NCBI RefSeq assembly: GCF_028369105.1
Contig: NZ_JAQNDO010000001.1
Location: 868,001 to 932,000 of the forward strand
DNA from: Polyangium mundeleinium
GTDB taxonomy: Bacteria > Myxococcota_A > Polyangia > Polyangiales > Polyangiaceae
Direction of reading: 5' to 3'
Length of the DNA: 64,000 bases
Position numbers and translations under genes: made by a program. Under the pieces are notes generated by a model that saw nothing but the letters and a program-made list of their open reading frames with translations, had not been told where the DNA came from and searched no databases. This document shows positions 25,841 to 33,724 of this stretch, piece after piece. Numbering within the stretch: position 1 is the stretch's first letter; every line of letters starts with the position of its first letter.

Positions 25841-26293
25841 CTAACGCCCTTCCTTCCAGGGGATGATGGCGATCTCGCCGTTGCGCTCGACGATCGCGTA
25901 GCGGATCTGATCGAGGCGCAAAATGCCGTGCTGCACGTGCGCCGCCTCCAGGATGTCCTCCTCGTCGACGCTCAGCCAGGCCAGACGCTCGCGCAGAATG
26001 CGGCCGTCCTCGATGATGACGAGCGGCGTGCCGTCGAGCCAGCGCTCGAACCTCGTGCTCCTGCACTTGAGCCATGACAAACCTAGTTCCAGGCTCACGA
26101 GCGTCCCCACGAGGATGATGGCGCCCGTGATGGAATAGTCCTGCCCGAGCAGCGCTTGCTGCGTGCATTCGCTGATGATGAGCAGGAGCAGGAAATCGAA
26201 GGTCGTCACGGTCACGAGCGCGCGTTTGCCCGCGATGCGGAAGACGACCAGGAGGGCCATGTAGACGCAGACGGCGCGCACGACGAGGTTCAT
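25841..26293 (-). CDS. DUF421 (YetF-like) membrane protein
   Basis: This 150-aa protein matches DUF421: two or three membrane helices (residues 3-20, 31-47, 55-75), the conserved 'RIAGKRAL', then a small cytoplasmic domain with 'TRFERWLDGTPLVIIEDGRI' and 'IRYAIVERNGEIAIIP'. The function of this family is unknown; YetF proteins are linked to membrane and spore germination processes in Bacillus. The ATG at 26293 has GAGG 8 bases upstream; a GTG at 26299 is an alternative. If the upstream gene is read with a single-base correction, its stop overlaps this ATG by ATGA, making a coupled pair. Confidence 0.85.
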   Translation of the reverse strand: MNLVVRAVCVYMALLVVFRIAGKRALVTVTTFDFLLLLIISECTQQALLGQDYSITGAIILVGTLVSLELGLSWLKCRSTRFERWLDGTPLVIIEDGRILRERLAWLSVDEEDILEAAHVQHGILRLDQIRYAIVERNGEIAIIPWKEGR

Positions 26294-26303
26294 GGCCACG
26301 GCC

Positions 26304-26801
26304 TCACGGGTACACGAACAGCGAGAGCGACCGCAGAGCTGCCCTCCTCACCGAGGGAGAAGCGGAGGAGACCGGGGCGCGTGGGGCGCAGGACGAACAC
26401 GACGAGGCCCCCGCCTCGACGCGCGGGAACGTGATGGCGCTTCGATCTGCGTGAATTTCGACCAACGAGGGTTCGGGCACGAAATGCTCGATGTGACCGC
26501 GCTCGAAGAGGGACGCCGAGAGGAAGAGGCGGCGCGGGGCGGCGGAGCTCTGCGCGCGCGGGCGGATCTCGAAGCGAGTCGCGCCGTCCACGCGGGTGAA
26601 ACGCTCGTACCGGACGAAAAACCCGGATGCGTCGCCGGCGGTGGCGTGGCTCAACGGACCTTCCCCGAAGAGACCGAGCGCGGCGAGCAGCACGAACAGG
26701 AAGAGCACGGCCCTGCCGACGCGACGGACGCGCATGCTCGTGCGCTCGAATGCGAGGTCCTCGCTCGTTTCGAGATCGCCCGTCCGCTTGATTTCGACCA
26801 C
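26304..26801 (-). CDS. Membrane-anchored protein with probable frameshift near 26408
   Basis: As sequenced this is 165 aa: a signal-anchor helix (about residues 28-46) and an extracytoplasmic beta-rich domain. After 'ITFPRVEAG' the frame becomes Ser/Cys/Ala-rich and implausible. If the five-G run on the minus strand (26408-26412) had one more G, the reading would continue as GLVVFVLRPTRPGLLRFSLG and end in TGA at 26290, overlapping the DUF421 start by ATGA. So the true gene probably spans 26290-26801. The start is GTG at 26801 with GGGGGAG ahead. The cause may be a sequencing error or a real frameshift. No family recognised. Confidence 0.7.
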   Translation of the reverse strand: MVEIKRTGDLETSEDLAFERTSMRVRRVGRAVLFLFVLLAALGLFGEGPLSHATAGDASGFFVRYERFTRVDGATRFEIRPRAQSSAAPRRLFLSASLFERGHIEHFVPEPSLVEIHADRSAITFPRVEAGASSCSSCAPRAPVSSASPSVRRAALRSLSLFVYP

Positions 26802-26927
26802 GACTCCCCCTGCGGCTGAACCTTGGACCCGGACGCGCGCGCGTCAGTCGTGTGGTTTGTCCGGGGGGGTCCTCGACGTACGCCGGCGCGGGAATGCGGC
26901 GCGGGCTTCGTGCGTTCGTCGCGGATC

Positions 26928-27929
26928 ATGCAACGTTTGACGCTCCTCTCCGCCGCTGTCCTCCTCAGTGCTTGCGCTGCGCCGCCCCGCGCGCTCGACG
27001 TGACGCGCCTCGAACGGGACGTCGCCGCGGCCGAAGCGCGTTCGGGGGGCCGGCTCGGCGTCGCCGTGGTCGAGCCGAGCTCGGGGCAGCGCTGGGTGCA
27101 TCACGCCGGCGAGCGATTTCCTCTGCAAAGCACGTTCAAGGCGCCGCTCGCCGCGGCGGTGCTCGCGCGCGTGGACGCGGGCGCGCTCTCGCTCGACAAG
27201 AAGATCGAGGTGCGTCGCGACGAACTGAGCGTCTGCTGGAGCCCGCTCGCGGAGGCGTTTCAGGGCGAAGCGCAATCGTTCTCGGTGCTCGACCTTCTCA
27301 CGCAATCCGTGGCCGTGAGCGACAATACGGCCGCGGACGTCCTCATGCACGAGATCGGCGGCCCCGAGAGCGTCAATGCCCTGCTCGCCCGATCGGGCGT
27401 GACCGCGATGCACGTCGATCGCTACGAGCGGGACTTGCAGCTCCAGTTCCACGGGCTCGCCGCGTACGAGCCAGCCATGTCCACCTGCAAGGGGATGGAC
27501 GCCGCGGTCGAGCGGTTGCCGAAGGACGAACACGTGCGCGCCTTCGACGCCTATCTGCGAGATCCCCGTGATACGACCACGCCCGAGGCCGCCGCGGATT
27601 TCCTTCTGAAGCTCGAGCGCGGGGAGATGCTCACGCCGGCCTCGACGCGCGTCCTGCTCGACATCATGCACGGCACGAAAACCGGTCCTCGCCGGCTTCG
27701 CGCCGGTCTGCCGCCGGACGCGCGTTTGGCGCATAAAACCGGGTCGTCTGACGATACCGAGGGACGTAATGGCGCGACGAACGACATCGGGATCGCCACG
27801 CTGCCGGACGGGCGAAAGCTCGTGATCGTGGCCCTCTTGACGGATTCGAGCGCGCCGCAGGAGACGCGCGAGGCGGCCCTGGCCGACGTCGCGCGGGCCG
27901 CCGTGGGGGCCATGGCGAGCCCACGATGA
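26928..27929 (+). CDS. Class A beta-lactamase lipoprotein
   Basis: This 333-aa serine beta-lactamase has a lipobox (LLSAC, Cys16), the S68-T-F-K71 nucleophile motif, S131-D-N133, the omega-loop Glu167 in 'DRYERDLQ' and K270-T-G272. The omega-loop motif is normally R-x-E-x-x-L-N; here the last residue is Gln171, a change at the position that helps hold the deacylating water. Length is about 35 residues longer than typical, including 'AYLRDPRDTTTPEAAADFLLKLERG', which is the usual helix region. It hydrolyses penicillin-type beta-lactams in the periplasm if active. No BlaI-type dyad is visible upstream, and the BlaI gene lies 25 kb away. Confidence 0.92.
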   Translation: MQRLTLLSAAVLLSACAAPPRALDVTRLERDVAAAEARSGGRLGVAVVEPSSGQRWVHHAGERFPLQSTFKAPLAAAVLARVDAGALSLDKKIEVRRDELSVCWSPLAEAFQGEAQSFSVLDLLTQSVAVSDNTAADVLMHEIGGPESVNALLARSGVTAMHVDRYERDLQLQFHGLAAYEPAMSTCKGMDAAVERLPKDEHVRAFDAYLRDPRDTTTPEAAADFLLKLERGEMLTPASTRVLLDIMHGTKTGPRRLRAGLPPDARLAHKTGSSDDTEGRNGATNDIGIATLPDGRKLVIVALLTDSSAPQETREAALADVARAAVGAMASPR

Positions 27930-27968
27930 GGCGGTCCTGCTCGGGCCCAACGTCCGTCGCTCCAGGAA

Positions 27969-27982
27969 GTACGATTTCGTAC
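27969..27982. promoter_or_regulatory. Inverted repeat upstream of the CLC gene
   Basis: GTACGA-TT-TCGTAC is a perfect 6-bp inverted repeat in the 150-base gap between the beta-lactamase and the CLC channel, about 100 bases before the CLC ATG. Its core TACGA/TCGTA resembles the half-sites of the BlaI-operon dyad at 1309-1324 but with different spacing. It could be an operator for the CLC gene; the regulator is unknown. Confidence 0.35.
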
Positions 27983-28079
27983 GATGTTCGTTTGAGTGCA
28001 TATATGTCTGGTACGAAGGCGCGGACGCTTCGTGGCCCTCGTGCTAGACTCGGCCGCACTCCAGGCGAACTGCTGCGAA

Positions 28080-29993
28080 ATGGATCCATCTCCGGAAAAA
28101 CCAGGCGTTTCCGCCACACGGACGCCCCTCCCGTCGCAGCGCGCGCAGGGCCTGCTCTCCGCGCTCCTCGTCGACGCCTCGCCCATCGACCTTCGCCTCG
28201 TCGGCCGCACCTTGCTCCACGCGGCGCTCGTTGGGGTCGGGGCGGGCGTCGTCGCGGTCGTGTTTTTCGCGGCGATCGAGCTTTTGGATCGATTCTTTCT
28301 CTCGGGCCTCGCCGGCTACCGTGCGCTCCGCGCCGCGGGGGAGTCCTTTTTGGGCGAGCACGGCATGGGGGCCTTTCGTCCCTGGCTCCTCATGATACTG
28401 CCCGCGCTCGGCGGCCTCGCGAGCGGCCTGCTCACGCGCCTCGCGCCCGAATGCCGCGGCGGCGGCGGCGACGCGATGATCGAGGCCTTCCATCGCCACG
28501 GCGGGATCATCCGGCGGCGCGTCGTATGGGTGAAGGCGCTAGCCTCCGCGCTCACGCTCGGGACCGGCGGCGCGGGTGGGCGCGAGGGGCCCACGATGCA
28601 GATCGGCGCGGCCTTCGGCTCGTTCGTCGCGGGGACCTTGAAGGTCTCCGCGCGCGAGCGGCGGCTCCTCATGATCGCGGGCGTCGCGGCCGGCATGAGC
28701 GCGATCTTCCGGACCCCGCTCGGCGCAGCCCTGCTCGCCACCGAGGTCCTTTATCGCGACGACGTGGAGAGCGACGCGCTCATCCCCGCGCTGCTCGCGA
28801 GCGTCCTCTCATATTCGGTCTTCATTTCCGTCTTCGGCGAGGCCACGCTCTTCGCGCACGCGCCGCGGTATCCGTTTGTCCCGGCGCACCTTCCGCTGTA
28901 TGCGCTCCTCGCGATCTTCGTCGCGCTTTGCGCCATCGTTTTTCTCAAGGTGATGGCGTTCGTGAAGCGCACGTCCGCGCGCCTGCCGGTCCCGGATTGG
29001 GCGCGCCCCGGCGTTGGTGGCCTCGCGCTCGGGCTCGTGGCCGTGCCCTTGCTCTTGTTCCTCAGCGGGCGGCACCTCGTGCCCGAGGGGCAGGGGATTG
29101 GCGTGCTCGGCGGTGGTTATGGCGCCGCGCAGGTGGCCATCACGGGCGCGTCGTGGTTGCCCGACGGATGGCAGGCCGTCGAGCTGCTCGTGGCGCTCGC
29201 GGCGATCAAAATCGTCGCGGCCTCGCTCACCATCGGCACGGGCGGCAGCGCGGGTGATTTCGCCCCCTCGCTGGCGATCGGCGGGCTCGTCGGGGGCGCG
29301 TTCGGCCGCATCGCGGCGCTCTCGATCGGCGACCCGCGTATCGATCCCGGCGCGTTCGCGCTCGTCGGCATGGGCACGTTTTACGGGGGCGTCGCGCACG
29401 TGCCGCTCGGCTCGCTCGTCATGGTCTGCGAGCTTGCCGGCAGCTACGACTTGCTCGTCCCGCTCATGCTCGCCGAGGGCATTGCATTCGTGGCGCTGCG
29501 CGATCGCTCGCTTTATTCGGCGCAGGTCCCCACGCAGCGCGACTCCCCCGCGCATCCGCCGGGCGTGCTCGACGTGCTCGGCTCCCTCAAGGTCGCCGAC
29601 GTGATGATCGCCGGCCGGCCTTACGTGCAGTTCGCCCTCGCGACGCCGGTGCCCGAGGTCCTTCGCCTCGCTTCGGACACGGGCTGGCAGGACGTGTTTC
29701 CTGTGCTCGACGGGCAGGGGAAAATGGCTGGGGTCATCACGAGCGATGTCGTGCGCCTGCTCGCGACGGAGCGGGACCTCGAACCATTCGCCCTCGCCGC
29801 CGACGCCATGCAGCCGCCGGTGACCGTGCGGCCGGACGACGATTTGAGGAAGGCGACCGAGGTGCTGCTCGCGCAAGGCGTGCGGGAAGTGCCCGTCGTC
29901 GACGACGCGGGCAGGATCGTGGGTTTTCTCGATGAATCCGAGGTAGGGCGCGCCTATCTCGACGCGACCGCGCGCGAGGAGCGGGCGGCTTGA
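28080..29993 (+). CDS. CLC-family chloride channel/antiporter with CBS pair
   Basis: This 637-aa membrane protein has about ten to twelve hydrophobic helices (residues about 40-490) and two C-terminal CBS domains (about 500-630, 'VADVMIAGRPYVQFALATPV', 'AADAMQPPVTVRPDDD'). CLC signatures are 'GGAGGREGPTMQIGA' with the gating Glu169 and 'TIGTGGSAGDFAPSLAIGG' with the GxFxP loop. Retention of the gating Glu fits either a channel or a Cl-/H+ exchanger. CBS domains usually bind adenine nucleotides and adjust transport. The ATG at 28080 lacks a good ribosome site; upstream in-frame extension to 27996 is not protein-like. It is a single-gene unit. Confidence 0.93.
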   Translation: MDPSPEKPGVSATRTPLPSQRAQGLLSALLVDASPIDLRLVGRTLLHAALVGVGAGVVAVVFFAAIELLDRFFLSGLAGYRALRAAGESFLGEHGMGAFRPWLLMILPALGGLASGLLTRLAPECRGGGGDAMIEAFHRHGGIIRRRVVWVKALASALTLGTGGAGGREGPTMQIGAAFGSFVAGTLKVSARERRLLMIAGVAAGMSAIFRTPLGAALLATEVLYRDDVESDALIPALLASVLSYSVFISVFGEATLFAHAPRYPFVPAHLPLYALLAIFVALCAIVFLKVMAFVKRTSARLPVPDWARPGVGGLALGLVAVPLLLFLSGRHLVPEGQGIGVLGGGYGAAQVAITGASWLPDGWQAVELLVALAAIKIVAASLTIGTGGSAGDFAPSLAIGGLVGGAFGRIAALSIGDPRIDPGAFALVGMGTFYGGVAHVPLGSLVMVCELAGSYDLLVPLMLAEGIAFVALRDRSLYSAQVPTQRDSPAHPPGVLDVLGSLKVADVMIAGRPYVQFALATPVPEVLRLASDTGWQDVFPVLDGQGKMAGVITSDVVRLLATERDLEPFALAADAMQPPVTVRPDDDLRKATEVLLAQGVREVPVVDDAGRIVGFLDESEVGRAYLDATAREERAA

Positions 29994-30015
29994 GCCTGGT
30001 TTGACCGGGGATGCG

Positions 30016-30038
30016 GCGAGGCCCGAGGGGGCCCTCGC
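30016..30038 (+). terminator. Possible hairpin terminator after the CLC gene
   Basis: GCGAGGCCC pairs with GGGCCCTCGC around a five-base loop with one bulged C. It starts 22 bases past the CLC stop. There is no strong T-run, though CCCCTTTCGTT follows, so termination efficiency is uncertain. Confidence 0.35.
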
Positions 30039-30183
30039 TCCGCTCCCCTTTCGTTCCCCGAGCTTTGCGGGGACGCGATTGCTGCGCGTCACGTTCACGC
30101 GGCAAACGGCATCGGACTCGCATGTGCGGGGCGGGTGCCTTCCGCGGAGACCGCGGCAGGCATTCAACCGGAAGGAGACGATC

Positions 30184-30516
30184 ATGAAGCGTATGTTCCG
30201 GGCCCTGCTCGCCTCGCTCGCGATCGGGCTGATCGCGTCGCCCGCCCTTGCGGTCGACGAGCACGCACAGAAGACGCTCAGCGAGCAATACAAGGACGCC
30301 AAGAAGACCGAGGTCGCGTTCGCGAACCTGCCGACCGCGGCGCAGAACGCCATACGAACCTGGGCGGAGGGCGGCGAGATCAAGAAGGTCGAGCAGCTCA
30401 CGCTGAAGGACGGCCAGATCCACTACAAGGCCGAGATCAAAAAAGGGAAAGAGAAGCTGCAGGTCGCCGTGACAGCGGACGGCAAGACCGTGGCTCGCGG
30501 CGAGAAGATCGACTGA
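30184..30516 (+). CDS. Secreted PepSY-like small protein
   Basis: This 110-aa protein has a clear signal peptide (MKRMFRALLASLAIGLIASPALA) and a single PepSY-like domain of about 80 residues ('FANLPTAAQNAIRTWAEGGEIKKVEQL', given here in part, then 'HYKAEIKKGKEKLQVAVTADGKTVA'). It is periplasmic. PepSY-like proteins often inhibit proteases or bind peptidoglycan-associated partners; the role here is unknown. AAGGAG lies 6 bases before the ATG. It is a single-gene unit, followed by a strong hairpin at 30539-30567. Confidence 0.85.
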   Translation: MKRMFRALLASLAIGLIASPALAVDEHAQKTLSEQYKDAKKTEVAFANLPTAAQNAIRTWAEGGEIKKVEQLTLKDGQIHYKAEIKKGKEKLQVAVTADGKTVARGEKID

Positions 30517-30538
30517 GCGGAGCCCCAGCGCCCCGCGA

Positions 30539-30567
30539 AGCGAGCTCGCGGGACCCGCGGGCTCGCT
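30539..30567 (+). terminator. Hairpin terminator after the PepSY-like gene
   Basis: AGCGAGCTCGCG and CGCGGGCTCGCT form a 12-bp stem with one G-U wobble around the loop GGACC. It starts 22 bases past the stop and is followed by CTCGCATGTTCG rather than a T-run. Stem strength makes it a likely factor-independent or attenuating structure in a high-GC genome. Confidence 0.55.
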
Positions 30568-30581
30568 CTCGCATGTTCGAA

Positions 30582-30609
30582 GTTGACTCATACGACCAGA
30601 TGAGTCAAC
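30582..30609. promoter_or_regulatory. Operator of the TetR-ABC operon
   Basis: GTTGACTCAT and ATGAGTCAAC are a perfect 10-bp inverted repeat around 8 bases (ACGACCAG). The repeat ends nine bases before the ATG of the TetR gene. Its left arm contains TTGACT, which may double as the -35. Position and symmetry fit autorepression of the operon by the TetR dimer. Confidence 0.7.
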
Positions 30610-30618
30610 CTGGTCTTG

Positions 30619-31290
30619 ATGGTCGCACGACGTAGCCAAAAGCCCCGCGATCCTGCGCGACGCCAGCGCATCCTCGAAGCGGCGCGACGGCATTTCACCC
30701 AGCACGGCTTCAAGGGGACGAACCTCGACGCGGTCGCGGCCGAGGCGGGCTGCGCGAAAGGCGCGCTTTACCTCGAGTTCGCCGACAAGGAGTCGCTCCT
30801 GCGCGAGGTCGTCGAGCAGTCGTTCGCGGCGATCGGCGCTCGTTATGCCGAGGAGGTCATGTCGATCGCGTCACCGCTCGAGCGCCTCGTGGCCACGCTG
30901 CGTTTCGCGTATCGCCAGCTCCTCGCCGACCCGATGTTCGGCAAGCTGCTCCGCGAGGACCCGGATTTCCGCGCGCTCGGGCTCACCTCCGATTCGCAAA
31001 AGGTCGAGGAAGGCAAGGCGCAGCTCGCCATGATCCGCGGCTGGGTCGATGAGGGAATCGCGCGCGGCGAGATTCGCGCCGACATCGATCGCGACGCGGT
31101 GCCAATCGTGATCGGGGTCCTGCGCTTCGCGCCGCAGCACCTCGGCATGATAGCCGAGCTCGGCCTCTTTTCGACCGAGCGCGCGCTCGACGCGATCGTC
31201 GACGTCTTCCGCGCGGGGCTCGCCGCGCCGAAAAGCCCGCCGCCCGCGAAACGCGCCGGGCCCACACCCCAAAGGAGATCCAAGCGATGA
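30619..31290 (+). CDS. TetR-family repressor of an ABC transporter operon
   Basis: This 223-aa protein has the N-terminal TetR HTH ('RQRILEAARRHFTQHGFKGT', 'NLDAVAAEAGCAKGALYLEFADKESLL' split, residues about 15-62), a helical ligand domain and a basic Pro-rich tail (PPPAKRAGPTPQRRSKR). The ATG at 30619 is chosen over the TTG at 30616. Its TGA overlaps the ATG of the ATPase gene (ATGA). A perfect 10-bp inverted repeat lies immediately upstream and is its probable binding site, making a self-regulated drug- or lipid-export type operon. Confidence 0.92.
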   Translation: MVARRSQKPRDPARRQRILEAARRHFTQHGFKGTNLDAVAAEAGCAKGALYLEFADKESLLREVVEQSFAAIGARYAEEVMSIASPLERLVATLRFAYRQLLADPMFGKLLREDPDFRALGLTSDSQKVEEGKAQLAMIRGWVDEGIARGEIRADIDRDAVPIVIGVLRFAPQHLGMIAELGLFSTERALDAIVDVFRAGLAAPKSPPPAKRAGPTPQRRSKR

Positions 31291-32030
31291 CCACCACGCA
31301 TGCAATCGACGTCGAGGGCTTGACGAAGCGGTTTGGAGAGGTCACGGCCGTCGACGAGATCACGTTCGCGGTCGAGCCCGGCGAGGTCTTCGGGTTCATG
31401 GGCCACAACGGCGCGGGCAAAACGACGACGCTGCGCATGCTCCTCGGCTTGACGCCGCTCACGTCCGGCTCAGCGCGCGTGCTCGGCCGCGAGGTCGGGC
31501 GCGAGACGATCGAGATTCGCCGCACCGCCGGGTATTTGCCAGCCCATTACACGCTGCCGCCGGACATGACGCCCCGTCAGTTCTTGCATTACGTCGGCGC
31601 CATGTTCGGCCTCCCGCGCGGCGTCGTCGCGGCGCGGGCCGAGGCGCTCCTCCAGCGCTTCGACCTCGTGCGTGCCGCGGATCGAGCGCTGCGCGGCTTC
31701 TCCACGGGCATGACGCAAAAAGTGGGGCTCGCTCAGGCTCTCCTCAACGAGCCGCGCGTGCTCTTGCTCGACGAGCCGACCTCGGGCCTCGATCCGCTCG
31801 GCCGCCACGAGCTGCTCGAACTGCTCCGCGAGCTCGCGCGTGACAAGGGCGTTACCGTCGTCTTTTCGTCGCACATCCTCTCCGACGTCGAGGCGCTTTG
31901 CCGTCGCGTCGCGGTCCTGCATCGCGCACGACTCGTCGCATTCGGCGACGTCGAGCACCTCAAAGCGCAGCACGGCGTACGCACGATGGATGACCTCTAC
32001 CTCGCGCTCGTGCGCAAGGAGGCGGCATGA
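31287..32030 (+). CDS. ABC transporter ATP-binding protein (CcmA/NosF type)
   Basis: This 247-aa ATPase has Walker A 'GHNGAGKTT', Q-loop region 'AGYLPAHYTLPPDMTP', signature 'STGMTQKVGLAQAL', Walker B with 'LLLDEPTSGLDPLG' and the H-loop His in 'VVFSSHILSDVE'. The last feature and the 'ALCRRVAVLHRARLVAFGDVEHL' tail place it with ABC-2 exporters such as NosF and DrrA-like proteins. Starts overlap both the TetR gene and the first permease gene by ATGA, so three proteins are made in step. NosF-like systems also handle copper-enzyme maturation, but no nos genes are seen. Confidence 0.95.
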   Translation: MTTTHAIDVEGLTKRFGEVTAVDEITFAVEPGEVFGFMGHNGAGKTTTLRMLLGLTPLTSGSARVLGREVGRETIEIRRTAGYLPAHYTLPPDMTPRQFLHYVGAMFGLPRGVVAARAEALLQRFDLVRAADRALRGFSTGMTQKVGLAQALLNEPRVLLLDEPTSGLDPLGRHELLELLRELARDKGVTVVFSSHILSDVEALCRRVAVLHRARLVAFGDVEHLKAQHGVRTMDDLYLALVRKEAA

Positions 32031-32794
32031 TCCGGCTCCAGTGGCTCGACTATCTCGCGACGCTGCGCGAGCGCAAGACGTGGCTCTGCGGGGCCATGCT
32101 CCTCTATGCGGTGCTTTCCATTCCGGTCCTCCTCGCGCGCCCGCCCGCGCACGTGCGGGAAGCGATCGCTACGTGGTTCGGCCACGGCGGCCCGTTCGTG
32201 ATCTTCATGTACGTGTGGATCGACCTCGCGATGAACAAGGTGATCGCGTTTCTCCCGGTCGTCCTCGCGAGCGGGATCGTCCTGCGCGAGCGTGACGTCG
32301 GCGTGCTCTCGATCCTCGCGGCCAAACCCCTCTCCATGCCGAGGTATTTCGCGCTTCGCGCCGTCAGCGCGTGCGCCGTCATGGCCACGCTCCACGTGGG
32401 CGCGCAGCTCCTCGGCCTCGTGTACTTTTTCGTGCGCGTGCCGGGCTTCCGGCCCTTGGCCTTCCTCGCCGCGATGACCCCGCACCTCTTCGCGGCGATC
32501 TTCGCGACCTGTTTTTCTGCGGCGATCGCCGGCTGGGTCAAGCACCGCGGCGCCTCCGCGTTGATCGGGCTCGCCGTGCTCGGCCTGCTCCTCGGTTTGT
32601 CGCTCATCGGGTTTTACCAGCCCGCGTGGCGGAACCTGACGCTCGTGAACCCGATGTCGCTCGGCGCGCTTGCCCTCGGAAACCTCGATCACCTCGGCCC
32701 GAAGGACCTCGCGCCCCCGATGCTCGCGCTCTCGCTCCTCTCGCTCGCCGCGATCGCGATCGGCGCCGCCGGCGTGCGCCGCATGGAGGCTTGA
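32027..32794 (+). CDS. ABC-2 type permease subunit (NosY-like), first
   Basis: This 255-aa membrane protein has six hydrophobic segments. It carries the ABC-2/NosY pattern of 'VVLASGIVLRERDVGVLSILAAKPLSMPRY' (here quoted in parts: 'GIVLRERDVGVLSILAAKPL'), a coupling region that contacts the ATPase. The ATG overlaps the ATPase stop by ATGA, and the second permease begins two bases after this stop. With the ATPase and second permease it probably forms a heterodimeric exporter in the cytoplasmic membrane. Substrate unknown. Confidence 0.87.
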   Translation: MIRLQWLDYLATLRERKTWLCGAMLLYAVLSIPVLLARPPAHVREAIATWFGHGGPFVIFMYVWIDLAMNKVIAFLPVVLASGIVLRERDVGVLSILAAKPLSMPRYFALRAVSACAVMATLHVGAQLLGLVYFFVRVPGFRPLAFLAAMTPHLFAAIFATCFSAAIAGWVKHRGASALIGLAVLGLLLGLSLIGFYQPAWRNLTLVNPMSLGALALGNLDHLGPKDLAPPMLALSLLSLAAIAIGAAGVRRMEA

Positions 32795-32796
32795 CC

Positions 32797-33588
32797 ATGA
32801 CCGAGACAGCTTCGCTCCGAGATTATTTTCTCCTCGAAGCACGGCACGCGCCGCGCCGCGCGCCGATCGTGGCGGCGCTCGTCGGCGGCCTCGGCGTGCT
32901 CGGGACCCACGCCCTCCTCGTGCGTTTCCCCCCGCGCGCGCTTCACTTTCTTGAACAAGCCTTCGACCTCCGGGGCCTCGCGGCGGTCCTGCTCATCAAC
33001 GATCTGATGGCCGCCTATTTCGCGCCATATTTCGTGGGGCTCGCAGGCCTACTCGGTGCCATCGTCACGGCACGGGAAGAGGCGCAACTCGAAGTCCTGC
33101 TCGCCAAGCCGATCCACGCCCGCGTGCTCCTCGCCGCCCGCGTAGGGCCCATTCTCGGCGCCGCGGCGCTCACCGGCACGGCCGTCGCGATCGTCACGGG
33201 GCTCTCGATCCTCCCGCACCTCGCGTCGGGCGACATGGTCAGCGCCGCCGGCGCGCTCGGCGGAGGGCTCTTCCTCACCGCGCTCGCGCTGCTCCTCCTC
33301 GCGCTGCTCCTGCCGCTTCTCGTGCGTATGCGCGACGCCTTCCACGCGCTTCTCGTCGGCTCCCTCGTCTGGCTTCTGCCTCTCACGCCGACGGCCGTCA
33401 TGATCTATCGGCCCGACGTCTACGAGGGCCGCGCGGCCCTGCGATCCGCGATCACGTTGCCGAGTCTCGTCTGGCACGACGCGGCGGCTGCGTGGGTCGG
33501 ACCTTTGGTGCTCATACTGGCGGCCCCGCTCTGCGCGCTTTTCGTGCGGATCGCAGGACGCGTGCTCGAACGGACCGACACCCGGTGA
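32797..33588 (+). CDS. ABC-2 type permease subunit, second
   Basis: This 263-aa protein has six or seven membrane helices and a coupling region 'TAREEAQLEVLLAKPIHARVLLAAR' (NosY-like 'E..G.L..LL..P'; quoted in part as 'EEAQLEVLLAKPIHARVLL'). It parallels the first permease, consistent with a heterodimer. The ATG at 32797 is chosen because the domain begins there; the frame is open upstream only through the overlapping first permease. It ends the four-gene operon that starts with the TetR repressor. No terminator is obvious in the next 60 bases. Confidence 0.85.
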   Translation: MTETASLRDYFLLEARHAPRRAPIVAALVGGLGVLGTHALLVRFPPRALHFLEQAFDLRGLAAVLLINDLMAAYFAPYFVGLAGLLGAIVTAREEAQLEVLLAKPIHARVLLAARVGPILGAAALTGTAVAIVTGLSILPHLASGDMVSAAGALGGGLFLTALALLLLALLLPLLVRMRDAFHALLVGSLVWLLPLTPTAVMIYRPDVYEGRAALRSAITLPSLVWHDAAAAWVGPLVLILAAPLCALFVRIAGRVLERTDTR

Positions 33589-33724
33589 CGTGACGCAAAA
33601 GAATGCCTTTCCGCGTCCTTGACGTGCGCCGTCCGGTGCTGTCCGATGCGGCCGCCCCGGACGGTCCCGGCTTGTTCGAGCCGCGGCAATGTATCGCGGG
33701 GCGAGCATTCACCTGGTGGGAAGC

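Noticed and set aside
26802-27929. Beta-lactamase as a target of the BlaI repressor at 1338
   Set aside because: No TACGA/TCGTA dyad lies upstream of the gene and the loci are 25 kb apart; the similar dyad at 27969 lies downstream of it.
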